A DNA stretch of 64,000 nt, from assembly GCA_039925965.1 (NCBI GenBank), contig JBDSXW010000122.1, forward strand, positions 1 through 64,000. Reading direction: 5' to 3'. A program made the position numbers and the translations under genes. Below are positions 17,914 through 27,266 of the stretch, in pieces; position 1 is the first letter of the stretch; each line of letters begins with the position of its first letter. The notes under the pieces were generated by a model, which did not search any database, had not been told where the DNA came from, and saw nothing but the letters and a program-made list of their open reading frames with translations. This DNA comes from JAZKFT01 sp039925965. Its GTDB lineage: Bacteria; Bacteroidota; Bacteroidia; Chitinophagales; Chitinophagaceae.

Positions 17914-19817
17914 ACGGCTTTGGCATTTTTTTGCCTGAGCTGGTCACACTTCCAGCACATATAGTCGGCTTTCGCGAGGCCTACATAGTCAATGGTGGAC
18001 ACGGCCCCAATTTTTCCGGTCTGCATATCTGTAAAATAGGCTTTCATCTTTTTCTGCGAGATACATGCATCGTGATACCACCCGGAAATCTTCTGCAAAT
18101 TGCCGGCACTGTATTCCACTTTATAGTTTGCACTTTTCAGGAGCCTTATCTTTTTGGGCTCATCCTGCCTGGCCGCTTTATTTGCGATGATGTGGTCGAG
18201 CTTCAGGCGTAGGAACATCACCAGTTCCTTGACCGGCAATGGAGCCGATACAGCAGTAAATGGTATCTGCGGGGTTGGAATTTTTCGGATAGCTTTAAAA
18301 TCGGGTAGCCGGAACATGTAGAAATGCAGCTTCTGACGCAACTTGTGTTTCAAAGGTACTGACAGCACTTCAGCCAGGTTTTTATCGGTGCAAAACAGGG
18401 TGAAACCAGCACTATAACCCGAACTGGAACTTGATTGCAGCCACATAGACGTTCGTCCTTTGGAAAGCCAATAGCTCACTTCATTGAGATCCTCCACATG
18501 TTTTAAGCCAAAGTGTCTGAAATCTGAAAGCCAGTCGATAAAATCATTCCTGATTTCCGCCTTGATTTTTGGGTCCGCATACTGAACCGTCATTTCGTCG
18601 CTAAGCAGGAAGGCATTTTTTTCGAACTTGCGCATCAGGTAATCTGCCTTCTCCTGTACCCACCTTTCAAAACCAAACTGGTCTACTGTTTCAAACGGTA
18701 TTTTCCCGCCAAACATAAGTTTTAAGGTCGTACTTTTCTTTTTGGCCCGCCCCTCCCATACACTGGTTCCATCTACCTTAAACGTTTCAAATAAGTCTCC
18801 AAGTATCAGTATAGGAGGCAAATGATTTACCTCCGCCAGGTCTTTAATGGGATCATATTCGATTACGACACCGCCGTCGTGCAAGAAATATTTTTCAAGT
18901 CTATCCTTGTCCGGAAACATGGCGCCCTGGGAATCAGCCATATAAATAGGAATGTTATAGGCATCAGCAACATTCTTTGCCCGATGAAATTCATAGAAAT
19001 CTTCCCCGCCGTGATTAACAGCTACTACTTTTTTTGCATGTTTGTAAATGGAAGTCAGGCAGGTCCTACTGTCTACACCACCGCTTAACGCTATGCAGGT
19101 TTCCAGATTTATACCTGCAAACTGTTTCCCAATATCCTTATAACCTTCCCAAACTGATTTCACGCAATCCATTACTGGGGTGCTTTCTGCCTTATAAGCT
19201 ATTTTGAATGGCATAATGCTGCGGGAAAAATTACCATCCGAATGAATAGTTAGCTCTTCATTGGACACCAATCGATACACGTTTTGAAGAAGCGTAGCTC
19301 GCGTATAGGTTTCCATCCATTCGTTGAGGGCAAACTGGAGAGCGCCTGCAACCCTTACCGGTTCTTTGATGAGCGCTTGCATACTCACCAATGAACTGCA
19401 TACTGTAACCGCACCATTTATAATATGATAGTACACTGGTTGCAGGCCACTCAGTGTATTAAACACCTGTAATTTGTTACCCGCTAAATAAAGTATAGTA
19501 AAACTGCCGGTATAACTTTCTTTTATTGTAGTCGCATCCATGATAGCCAGGTCCGCCAGAAGCCGCCTAAGGAATGGAGTATTATCGCCATGCCAATCCC
19601 ATACAAAATCCGGGTGGCGGATAAATCCACATATTACCATACAAACATTACCATCACTCAAATAATGCAAGTCGGGTGCAGGCAACACTGCTACCTGGAA
19701 TTGATTACTCGAAAAATATTTTAATCGAGTGGGTTGCGTATCGGTGACAGTCATATATGACTCAGCCAACGGTGCAATAGGCCCACCGGCATTGGACAAT
19801 AAAAAGTAAGGCAGCAT
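17895..19817 (-). CDS. Asparagine synthetase-like protein lacking the glutaminase cysteine
   Basis: The 640-residue protein has the AsnB architecture. The N-terminal region (about 1-190) resembles a class II glutamine amidotransferase fold (ESYTGSFTILYLAGNKL, GLQPVYYH). The synthetase domain carries the PP-loop LSGGVDSRT near residue 245. The protein begins MLPYFLLSNAGG, so the cysteine that must be residue 2 in a working glutaminase is missing. It probably adenylates a carboxylate and joins it to another nitrogen donor, or uses free ammonia. Such proteins occur in natural-product and polysaccharide loci, but no such genes surround it here. Substrate unknown. Confidence 0.82.
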   Translation of the reverse strand: MLPYFLLSNAGGPIAPLAESYMTVTDTQPTRLKYFSSNQFQVAVLPAPDLHYLSDGNVCMVICGFIRHPDFVWDWHGDNTPFLRRLLADLAIMDATTIKESYTGSFTILYLAGNKLQVFNTLSGLQPVYYHIINGAVTVCSSLVSMQALIKEPVRVAGALQFALNEWMETYTRATLLQNVYRLVSNEELTIHSDGNFSRSIMPFKIAYKAESTPVMDCVKSVWEGYKDIGKQFAGINLETCIALSGGVDSRTCLTSIYKHAKKVVAVNHGGEDFYEFHRAKNVADAYNIPIYMADSQGAMFPDKDRLEKYFLHDGGVVIEYDPIKDLAEVNHLPPILILGDLFETFKVDGTSVWEGRAKKKSTTLKLMFGGKIPFETVDQFGFERWVQEKADYLMRKFEKNAFLLSDEMTVQYADPKIKAEIRNDFIDWLSDFRHFGLKHVEDLNEVSYWLSKGRTSMWLQSSSSSGYSAGFTLFCTDKNLAEVLSVPLKHKLRQKLHFYMFRLPDFKAIRKIPTPQIPFTAVSAPLPVKELVMFLRLKLDHIIANKAARQDEPKKIRLLKSANYKVEYSAGNLQKISGWYHDACISQKKMKAYFTDMQTGKIGAVSTIDYVGLAKADYMCWKCDQLRQKNAKAVYAPEV

Positions 19818-19931
19818 TAGGGATTTTTAAACAGTCAACTGTGAATCTACGAAAAAAAGCAAAAAAAGTATTTCTTTGTTGAAAAAGGGCAACTAAAACA
19901 ACCTAAATCCGCCATAATTGAACATATGCAA

Positions 19932-20474
19932 TTATTTAATCAGAATATCTGATTGACGGAATGAGGGCGGACAATTTGAGTTTTTTAATTGGTATTTATA
20001 CAATGGCTGTCCTTCGTCGTCCATTTCACATAATTTTGAAAAACCACATTTAAGTAATATTTTTTGTGATACAAAATGATCAGGAAATGTAGTGGATACA
20101 ATTACTTGTAGCCGCAGTTGGAAAAAAGCATAGCTGATACCTGCCAATGTCATTTCTGTAGCATATCCAAGTCCCCAATAAGGTTTCAGAAGCGAATAGC
20201 CCAAGTGTACCTCATCGCTCCCAGGCAGTTGAAAAAGACCAAAAAATCCAACCAGACATTTTTCTTGTTTGGTTGCTGCCACCCACCCGCCGAGGCCGTT
20301 TCCACCGGCATTGTTATTCTCTATGCGATCCCTCAACTTTTCGTTCGCCTCTTCGCGGGTGCGTGGCGGCCGTATAAAGCGCACAATATCAGGATCTGAA
20401 TTGAGTTCATAAAAATCATCCGCATCTTTCCAATCCGGCTGGCGAACGATTAGTCTTTCGGTCTCGAAAATCAT
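19932..20474 (-). CDS. GNAT acetyltransferase, RimJ/RimL type
   Basis: A 180-residue GNAT-fold N-acetyltransferase. It opens with the typical IFETERLIVRQPDWKDADDF and has the acetyl-CoA pyrophosphate-binding region around HLGYSLLKPYWGLGYATE (R/Q-x-x-G-x-G/A-like), then the strand-helix SQKILLKCGF. Relatives acetylate ribosomal protein N-termini or small amines. It is single and its substrate cannot be assigned. The last dozen residues (SNCPPSFRQSDILIK) look poorly conserved. Confidence 0.88.
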   Translation of the reverse strand: MIFETERLIVRQPDWKDADDFYELNSDPDIVRFIRPPRTREEANEKLRDRIENNNAGGNGLGGWVAATKQEKCLVGFFGLFQLPGSDEVHLGYSLLKPYWGLGYATEMTLAGISYAFFQLRLQVIVSTTFPDHFVSQKILLKCGFSKLCEMDDEGQPLYKYQLKNSNCPPSFRQSDILIK

Positions 20475-20666
20475 TTTTTAATGGTATTAATTGAATTTCA
20501 ACTCAAATTTTAATTACCCGAACTTACCGGTTTAAATATGATTAAAATACTATGGGTTAAATTCCATAGTTTGAGAAACGACTGAAAGTCCACAGGGGCG
20601 GCTTCGCCAGTATTTCAATTTATTTCTATAAGAGTAATAACTATTTGTAGAAGCTAAAGCCTTGGA

Positions 20667-20990
20667 CTAAAGCCCATAGCTTGAACTAGCGTATTGAAAC
20701 CAGTCAACAATAATTTGTATTGTAAAACCTTCAGAACTAATACTCAAAAGTAGTTCACCATCTTTTGAGAGTTTAAATTGATAAGTCAAAGAAAAATAGT
20801 CGCCGATTCTATTCAATTCGTTTGAGCCATTCTCAGAAAGTCTAATATTTGTATTGCAAAGTTTACCTACGGTCTCTACATCCAAAATATTCTCAATACC
20901 ACCTGAATTAATAAATCCAAAATTAAAAAGGGAATTCACCTTCTGGTTAGAATTCACAAAAAAGTTACACATCACATAGAGTGCATACAT
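20667..20990 (-). CDS. Small hypothetical protein, perhaps 5'-truncated
   Basis: A 107-residue open frame from the only ATG. The frame stays open upstream for about 30 codons without another ATG (it would read through LYWPNGSGRSS), which suggests either a non-ATG start or a gene that lost its 5' end. No domain is recognised and there is no signal peptide or membrane segment. Base composition is more A/T-rich than in the flanking genes, which may point to transfer or decay. Confidence 0.4.
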   Translation of the reverse strand: MYALYVMCNFFVNSNQKVNSLFNFGFINSGGIENILDVETVGKLCNTNIRLSENGSNELNRIGDYFSLTYQFKLSKDGELLLSISSEGFTIQIIVDWFQYASSSYGL

Positions 20991-21135
20991 GCAGGAAGAT
21001 CTGCCCGAACCATTGGGCCAGTACAAAATATTAGGCTTCTTTAATTCAAGTCCTGGTTCTTTACGGACCTAAAATTCTCAATGTGAATCGCTTCAATCAT
21101 CAGCTCAATTTTCTTTTAAAAGTACAGGCAAAGCC

Positions 21136-22722
21136 CTATTTATTTACCTCATTTGTGAAATGAAATTCAATATCGGGATTATTGTTTCTCTCCGTGTTTA
21201 AAAACCATTCGCTTTGCGCCAGGTACACCAGGTAGCCGTCTTTGTCTTCTCCTACGTTCATTTGCTTGTAACGGGTAAACTCGTTGAGCTTGGTCGGATC
21301 TTTTGATGTGATCCAGCAGGCTTTATAAAAAGAAAGGGTATTGAACTGCACGCTGGCACCGTATTCCTGTAACAGGCGGTATTGTATTACTTCAAACTGG
21401 AGCTCACCTACACAACCGATGATCTTCTTGTTGCCGCCATGCTGGGTAAAAAGCTGCGCCACGCCTTCATCGGTCAATTGCAACAATCCTTTTTCCAGCT
21501 GCTTGGTTTTCATCGGGTCTTTGTTGACTACTTCCTTAAATATTTCGGGGGAAAAGGTTGGGATGCCAGTGTAGAAAAACTTCTCTCCTTCTGTCATAGT
21601 ATCTCCGATTTTGAAGTTGCCGGTATCAAACAGACCCACCACATCGCCTGGAAAAGCTTCATCTACAACTTCTTTATCCCGGGCTAAAAATGAATAAGGA
21701 TTGCTAAAGCGCATATCCTTTTCAAGGCGTACATGGCGGTAGTACTTGTTACGTTCAAACTTGCCACTGCAAACCCGCAAAAAAGCGATTCTGTCGCGGT
21801 GTTTAGGGTCGAGGTTGGCATGGATCTTAAATACAAAGCCGCTGAATTTCGGCTCATCGGGGGTCACTTCCCGCAGGGTAGTTTGCCGGCTTTGCGGCTC
21901 CGGGCCTATGTTTACAAAAATGTCAAGCAATTCTTTTACACCAAAGTTGTTTACGGCACTGCCAAAAAATACCGGGGCAATTTTGCCTGCGCGGTAATCT
22001 TCGGTCTTTAATTGACCGTATACACCATCAATTAATTCCACGTCTTCGCGAAGTGTCGAAGCATCCCGCTCTCCTACTTTCTCGTCCAGGACGGGGCTAT
22101 CAATTGATTCGATCGATACCAGGTCTTCATCGTTTCCTTTAGTGCCGGCGGTAAATAATACCAGGTTCTTTTCACTCAGATTATACACGCCTTTAAATTC
22201 CTTACCGCTGTTGATTGGCCAGGTCATCGGGTGCAGGCTAATATGCAGTTCGTTTTCAATTTCCTCCAGCAGGTCGAACCGGTTTTTACCATCGCGGTCC
22301 ATTTTATTGATAAATACAATCACCGGTGTATTCCGCATGCGGCATACCTCCATCAGGCGGCGGGTTTGGGGTTCCACACCATTTACGCTGTCAATCACCA
22401 ACACCACGCTATCCACAGCCGTAAGCGTACGGTAGGTATCTTCCGCAAAATCTTTGTGGCCCGGAGTATCCAGGAGGTTGATCAGTTTGCCCTTGTATTC
22501 AAAAGTCATTACAGAAGTGGCAACTGAGATACCGCGCTGCCGTTCTATTTCCATAAAATCGCTGGTAGCGTGTTTTTTGATCTTGTTGCTTTTAACTGCG
22601 CCAGCTGTTTGAATAGCGCCACCAAACAACAGGAACTTTTCAGTAAGGGTTGTTTTACCGGCATCCGGGTGACTGATGATGGCGAAGGATTTCCGCTTCT
22701 CTATTTCTGCTGCGTATTTCAT
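21136..22722 (-). CDS. prfC: Peptide chain release factor 3
   Basis: RF3 is the GTPase that removes RF1/RF2 from the ribosome after termination. The 528-residue protein starts at MKYAAEIEKRKSFAI. The G motifs are SHPDAGKTT (P-loop, near residue 17), DTPGHKDF and NKMDRDGK. RQRGISVATSVM is the switch I region typical of RF3 (as against EF-G). Domains II and III follow, with VKELLDIFVNIGPEP and GCVGELQFEVIQYRL. An upstream in-frame start adds 16 basic residues absent from the family, so it was not used. Confidence 0.96.
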   Translation of the reverse strand: MKYAAEIEKRKSFAIISHPDAGKTTLTEKFLLFGGAIQTAGAVKSNKIKKHATSDFMEIERQRGISVATSVMTFEYKGKLINLLDTPGHKDFAEDTYRTLTAVDSVVLVIDSVNGVEPQTRRLMEVCRMRNTPVIVFINKMDRDGKNRFDLLEEIENELHISLHPMTWPINSGKEFKGVYNLSEKNLVLFTAGTKGNDEDLVSIESIDSPVLDEKVGERDASTLREDVELIDGVYGQLKTEDYRAGKIAPVFFGSAVNNFGVKELLDIFVNIGPEPQSRQTTLREVTPDEPKFSGFVFKIHANLDPKHRDRIAFLRVCSGKFERNKYYRHVRLEKDMRFSNPYSFLARDKEVVDEAFPGDVVGLFDTGNFKIGDTMTEGEKFFYTGIPTFSPEIFKEVVNKDPMKTKQLEKGLLQLTDEGVAQLFTQHGGNKKIIGCVGELQFEVIQYRLLQEYGASVQFNTLSFYKACWITSKDPTKLNEFTRYKQMNVGEDKDGYLVYLAQSEWFLNTERNNNPDIEFHFTNEVNK

Positions 22723-23070
22723 GTAGTTGTTTCTTTTTAGCCGGGCTTTCGTACCCTGATGAAGCGACATTGGCGACGCTCCATTCGTGTGCAGTGCTAC
22801 TATTGCGCTTCCCCGGCAGTTGCTTTCATTCCAGTTTGAAACCAGTATTTACTAAAATTAAGGCCGCAAAGGTAAGGGCGGCCGCTATGCGGAAAACACA
22901 TGGGCCTAGAACCCTGAGAGAGCTGGCTTTCGACCTGTCAGGGATCTACGAAAGCTGGATGTTGTTTTATTGACACCCAAAAAAAATGGCCTATGCGAAA
23001 ATATTTGGCAGGTCTGCTAAGCTTTAGTTGTTCACCTGGCGTAAAACCTGACAGGGCGAAAACCAGCCCT
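22723..23070. other. Intergenic region with a short inverted motif
   Basis: Nearly 350 bp between two minus-strand genes, without a credible gene. ACCTGTCAGGG near 22934 and ACCTGACAGGG near 23046 are near-inverted copies of one another about 110 bp apart. No function is recognised. Confidence 0.4.
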
Positions 23071-23439
23071 TTATGTTTCCCTTGAATGGTCAATCAAAAA
23101 CACAATCGCAATGCCGATCGTGCAGCAGACAAAGTCCATCCAACTAAATGAATTGCCGATGACAATATTGGCCAGTTTTGAGTCCTGAAGTCCAAGCAGG
23201 TTTACCAGTTTGAAATATTGCATGGTTTCCACGAGATAGGAGAATACAAGTGTTGCCAGGGCCACGACGTTCACCGATGCTTTGATAAAGGCTCTTACAA
23301 AACAGTAAATAAGTATGACAACCAATACATCGCCGATATATGGCCTGATAATTTTATCGTGGGCATACAATGCAATGAACACTTCTGTAGCAAACAGCAA
23401 AGATGCAAAAAGAAAATACCTGGGTTTGAAAGTAAAAAT
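23071..23439 (-). CDS. DUF2809 family membrane protein
   Basis: A small integral membrane protein of about 120 residues with three or four hydrophobic helices and the family-like core FIALYAHDKIIRPYIGDVLVV, then YLVETMQYFKLVNLLGL. Function is unknown for the family. The start is unresolved. The homologous-looking residues FTFKPRYFLFASLLFATEV extend upstream of the first TTG (23400), yet the frame contains no ATG. ATT at 23437-23439 or the TTG are the candidates; I give the longer form. It follows sdhB but lies after the sdhB terminator hairpin. Confidence 0.65.
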   Translation of the reverse strand: MFTFKPRYFLFASLLFATEVFIALYAHDKIIRPYIGDVLVVILIYCFVRAFIKASVNVVALATLVFSYLVETMQYFKLVNLLGLQDSKLANIVIGNSFSWMDFVCCTIGIAIVFLIDHSRET

Positions 23440-23464
23440 GGTTGGTGTGATTGGTGTAAATGAA

Positions 23465-23491
23465 TAAAGCCACCCGATCAGGATGGCTTTA
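23465..23491 (-). terminator. Intrinsic terminator of sdhB
   Basis: TAAAGCCA (23465-23472) pairs with TGGCTTTA (23484-23491). On the minus strand the stem runs into TTCATTTA. It lies 20 bp after the sdhB stop codon. Confidence 0.7.
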
Positions 23492-23510
23492 AGATCTAAA
23501 ATTTCTAATC

Positions 23511-24275
23511 TTAATTTTCACTGGTCAAACCGGCTATCAGGTACTCACTATTCATCTTTGCAATGTTGCTTAATGAAATCCCTTTGGGGCATACGGCTTC
23601 GCAGGCACCGGTATTGGTACAGGCGCCGAATCCTTCCTTGTCCATCTGCGCCACCATATTGGTAACACGGCTGGTGCGTTCCGGGGCGCCTTGCGGCAAT
23701 AAAGACAGTTGCGAAATTTTAGCTGAAGTAAACAACATCGCACTGCTGTTTTTGCAGGCGGCTACACAGGCGCCGCAACCAATACATGCCGCCGCCATAA
23801 ATGCTGCATCGGCATCATCTTTATTAATAGGCAGTGCATTGGCATCTACTGCATTTCCAGTATTGACGCTTATAAAGCCACCCGCCTGAATAATTCGGTC
23901 AAAGGCGCCACGGTCTACCATTAAATCTTTAATTACCGGAAAAGCCTTTGCCCTCCATGGTTCTACTACAATGGTATCTCCATCGCTAAAAGCCCTCATA
24001 TGGAGCTGACAGGTGGTGTTTTGCTTCCAGGGACCGTGCGGCTTGCCATTGATATACATACTGCACATACCGCAAATACCTTCCCTGCAATCGTGGTCGA
24101 ATGCTATCGGGTCTTTTCCTTCACTAATCAACCTTTCGTTCAGGACATCAAACATTTCCAGGAAGCTCATTTCGGAAGAAATGCCATCAACTTGGAATGT
24201 ATCAAAGTTGCCTGCTGTCCTGTTGTTTTTTTGACGCCAAACCTTCAGGTTGAGGCTCATGTTATAATGCTCCAT
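23511..24275 (-). CDS. sdhB: Succinate dehydrogenase / fumarate reductase iron-sulfur subunit
   Basis: The electron-transfer subunit of complex II, 254 residues. It has the N-terminal 2Fe-2S site (CREGICGMC, then the later C in NTTCQLH). Two C-terminal cysteine clusters follow: CIGCGACVAAC, and GACTNTGACEAVCPKG, which ligand the 4Fe-4S and 3Fe-4S centres. It passes electrons from the flavoprotein to the b-type cytochrome. sdhB is normally directly behind sdhA, but here about 870 bp with two other genes lie between them. The complex works at the cytoplasmic face of the inner membrane. Confidence 0.95.
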   Translation of the reverse strand: MEHYNMSLNLKVWRQKNNRTAGNFDTFQVDGISSEMSFLEMFDVLNERLISEGKDPIAFDHDCREGICGMCSMYINGKPHGPWKQNTTCQLHMRAFSDGDTIVVEPWRAKAFPVIKDLMVDRGAFDRIIQAGGFISVNTGNAVDANALPINKDDADAAFMAAACIGCGACVAACKNSSAMLFTSAKISQLSLLPQGAPERTSRVTNMVAQMDKEGFGACTNTGACEAVCPKGISLSNIAKMNSEYLIAGLTSEN

Positions 24276-24280
24276 AAATG

Positions 24281-24718
24281 CTATGCTATTTTCTTTTTCT
24301 TTAGATACTGCAAATAGTCTTTGTGCCGGATTCTTTGCTTGCCCTCAACTGGTAAGTTGTACCAATAGACCCATACATCCAAAATCTCACCATTATCCAT
24401 TTCGATAGATTCCTTTTTGCGGAGATATTCCGATGTAGATAGCTTATCCGGGTAAAATCCCTCGTATGCATCCAATGTTTTCAGCACCTTTTTAGCGTTG
24501 TTCAGCCTAAAAATATCGCCGCGGATGGTAGATTTATTTCCCGGTGATTTTGTGGCCCCGGGATATTCTCCAATATCATAGAGCGCCCCTTTTATTTCTG
24601 ATTTGCTTACCCATTCCACATCACCGCCGATCTCTTTGTTAATAGATATTTCAACTCCTCTACGCAGTGTGCCGTAAACAAAAAGATAGTCGCTATGTAT
24701 GTTATTACCTTTCATCAC
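24281..24718 (-). CDS. Gamma-glutamylcyclotransferase-like protein (AIG2 type)
   Basis: A 145-residue protein of the gamma-glutamylcyclotransferase fold, recognised from the N-terminal DYLFVYGTLRRG substrate loop and LDAYEGFYPD, which carries the catalytic-type glutamate. Relatives release 5-oxoproline from gamma-glutamyl amines or peptides. It lies 5 bp upstream of sdhB and overlaps the broken gene before it by 14 bp. It is therefore inside the sdh transcript, although it has no known role in respiration. A late insertion into the operon is the likely explanation. Confidence 0.85.
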   Translation of the reverse strand: MMKGNNIHSDYLFVYGTLRRGVEISINKEIGGDVEWVSKSEIKGALYDIGEYPGATKSPGNKSTIRGDIFRLNNAKKVLKTLDAYEGFYPDKLSTSEYLRKKESIEMDNGEILDVWVYWYNLPVEGKQRIRHKDYLQYLKKKKIA

Positions 24719-25141
24719 TAAAAGTGTTTTGCAGCAATTTACTCAAATTTTTAAATCCATAGTCCTGAATATACTTTACACAGCTTTGAGATTTCTTAAT
24801 CCTGACAAGGTAATAAGCAAATAAGGCTTCTATTTCACTCGGTTTTAAATGACCCAACTTTTCGAGTGTAGCCATAAATTCAAAGAAATTTAAAAAGTCG
24901 GTTAATTTTTCTTCTTTGGCATGATCGGGATCATTTTCAGGATCAAGTTCTGTATTCAATGTGTCAAAATCAATCCACTTTCTAACATCTTTGTACTGCC
25001 GGCTTCATAAAATTTCTCAAAGAGTGATTTTAGCCACTCTCCTCTTTTTATCTTCCTTTGAGCATAGAAATTAATGACTCCCAGAATGATAACAATAAGC
25101 CCGCAAGACTTAATAGCTAAATCCCAATCGATGTGAAACAT
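24705..25141 (-). pseudogene. Frameshifted DUF4760-like membrane-anchored protein
   Basis: Two overlapping frames together make one plausible ~145-residue protein. The first frame starts at 25141 (MFHIDWDLAIKSCGLIVII, one transmembrane helix) and runs well to LFEKFYEA near 25003, then degenerates to a stop. The second frame is open from about 25000 as RQYKDVRKWIDFDTLN and continues through DFLNFFEFMATLEKLGHL to 24705. Its only formal start would be a TTG. Rejoining them needs a -1 shift or one missing base around GAAGCCGGC (24998-25006). A disrupted gene, programmed frameshift or sequencing error are all possible. The family name is tentative. Confidence 0.6.
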
Positions 25142-25147
25142 CTTCTC

Positions 25148-27121
25148 TTATTTGTAACTCCTTTGACTAGGTTTCACCACTTCATAATCAAGCGGTTCTT
25201 TATTTAACTCCCAACTACTGTCGCCTTTATATTCCCAAGCAGCTACATACATATAATTGGCATCATCTCGAAGTGCTTCGCCGTCTTCGGTGGCAAACTC
25301 GGTACGGAAGTGACCGCCGCAGCTTTCATTTCTATCAAGAGCATCTTTGCACATCAGCTCTCCCAGTTCTATAAAGTCGGCCACCCGGTTGGCCTTGTCT
25401 AATTCGGGGTTCATTTCCTTTATTTCACCGGGTATGCGTACATCGTTCCAAAATTCTCTCTTTAAGGCCTGCACCTCTGCAATAGCTTCTTGTAAGCCCT
25501 CTGCATTTCGTGCCATACCGCATTTGTTCCATATTATTTTACCCAAACGCTTATGAAAACTTTCGACTGTTTTGGTTCCTTTTACGTTCATTAATTTTTC
25601 AATACGGTCACTGACTTCTTTTTCGGCAGCCGCAAATGCGGGGTGGTCGGTGGGTATCGCTTTCACATGTATTTCATCAGCCAAAAAGTTACCAATGGTA
25701 TAGGGTAACACAAAATAACCATCAGCCAAACCCTGCATTAAAGCCGACGCACCCAGGCGGTTAGCTCCATGGTCGCTAAAATTAGCTTCGCCCAAAGCAT
25801 ATAATCCCGGAACAGTGGTTTGTAATTCGTAATCGACCCAAAGTCCACCCATCGTATAGTGTACAGCCGGGTATATCCGCATTGGCATTTCGTATGGGTT
25901 TTCGCCGGTTATCTTGTCGTACATTTCAAACAGGTTACCGTATTTTTCCTTCACTACTTCTTTACCCATTTTAATAATATCGTCGTTGCTGGAACTGTCT
26001 TTACCAGTTTTACCGGCTTCTATTTTTCCATACCGGACGATGGCATCTGCAAAATCCAGGTATACAGCCATTTTGGTGGTTCCTACGCCAAAACCTTCGT
26101 CACAACGTTCCTTAGCGGCACGGCTGGCAACATCACGAGGTACCAGGTTGCCAAAAGCAGGGTAACGCCGCTCCAGGTAATAATCTCTTTCTGTCTCCGG
26201 AATATCTACTGCTTTGCGACTATCATCTTTCTTGATTGGCACCCAGATACGGCCGTCGTTTCTCAGGGATTCACTCATCAGGGTAAGTTTACTCTGATGG
26301 TCGCCGCTAACGGGAATACAAGTGGGGTGGATCTGTGTATAGCAAGGATTAGCGAACATAGCCCCTTGTTTATGGGCTTTCCAGGCGGCTGTTACATTGC
26401 TACCCATGGCGTTGGTACTCAGGTAGAATACGTTTCCGTAACCACCAGAACATAATAGAACCGCATGGCCAAAATGGCGTTCCAATTCGCCACTGGTGAG
26501 GTTACGGGCGATGATGCCTCGGGCCTTACCATCTATTTTTACCACTTCCAGCATCTCGTGGCGGTTGTAAATCTTTACATTACCCAGCGCTACCTGGCGC
26601 TCCAATGCGCTATAAGCTCCGAGTAGTAATTGCTGCCCTGTTTGGCCAGCAGCATAAAACGTACGCTGCACCTGCGTACCGCCAAAAGAACGGTTGCTAA
26701 GCAAGCCACCATATTCTCTTGCAAAAGGAACACCCTGCGCCACGCATTGATCAATGATGGCACCGCTTACTTCTGCGAGGCGATGTACATTGCCTTCCCG
26801 GGAACGGTAGTCGCCACCTTTAATAGTATCATAAAAAAGACGGTAGACACTATCGCCGTCGTTCTGGTAATTTTTTGCGGCATTGATACCACCCTGAGCT
26901 GCAATGGAGTGCGCTCTGCGCGGGCTATCCTGGAAACAAAATGCTTTTACTTTATAACCTAATTCGCCCAAAGCCGCAGCAGCGCTGGCTCCGGCCAGGC
27001 CGGTTCCCACCACTACAATCTCTATTTTTCTTTTATTGGCAGGGTTTACCAGTTTACAGGTGGATTTATAATTCTTCCACTTTGAATCTAGTGGACCGGC
27101 AGGAATTTTTGCGTTCAGCAT
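25148..27121 (-). CDS. sdhA: Succinate dehydrogenase / fumarate reductase flavoprotein subunit
   Basis: The FAD-bearing catalytic subunit of complex II, 657 residues. Visible features are the Rossmann nucleotide-binding start VVGTGLAGASAAAAL, the covalent-FAD histidine in RRAHSIAAQGGINAAK, the QIHPTC segment and GLYALGEANFSDHGANRLGASAL near residue 420 with the active-site region. The length fits the B. subtilis/Bacteroidetes-type enzyme. It follows the cytochrome b gene by 145 bp. The enzyme oxidises succinate to fumarate (or the reverse) with menaquinone. Confidence 0.96.
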   Translation of the reverse strand: MLNAKIPAGPLDSKWKNYKSTCKLVNPANKRKIEIVVVGTGLAGASAAAALGELGYKVKAFCFQDSPRRAHSIAAQGGINAAKNYQNDGDSVYRLFYDTIKGGDYRSREGNVHRLAEVSGAIIDQCVAQGVPFAREYGGLLSNRSFGGTQVQRTFYAAGQTGQQLLLGAYSALERQVALGNVKIYNRHEMLEVVKIDGKARGIIARNLTSGELERHFGHAVLLCSGGYGNVFYLSTNAMGSNVTAAWKAHKQGAMFANPCYTQIHPTCIPVSGDHQSKLTLMSESLRNDGRIWVPIKKDDSRKAVDIPETERDYYLERRYPAFGNLVPRDVASRAAKERCDEGFGVGTTKMAVYLDFADAIVRYGKIEAGKTGKDSSSNDDIIKMGKEVVKEKYGNLFEMYDKITGENPYEMPMRIYPAVHYTMGGLWVDYELQTTVPGLYALGEANFSDHGANRLGASALMQGLADGYFVLPYTIGNFLADEIHVKAIPTDHPAFAAAEKEVSDRIEKLMNVKGTKTVESFHKRLGKIIWNKCGMARNAEGLQEAIAEVQALKREFWNDVRIPGEIKEMNPELDKANRVADFIELGELMCKDALDRNESCGGHFRTEFATEDGEALRDDANYMYVAAWEYKGDSSWELNKEPLDYEVVKPSQRSYK

Positions 27122-27266
27122 ACAAATAATGTGGAAATGAGAAAATATGAAATTGTGGAAATTAGCTCACGAGTTAACGAGGTAATGACACTTCAAAAAC
27201 CCGAAATGTTTATTTTATCGACCTCAACCTATTGAATAAGCAATAAACCATCACCCTTTTCAAAAT

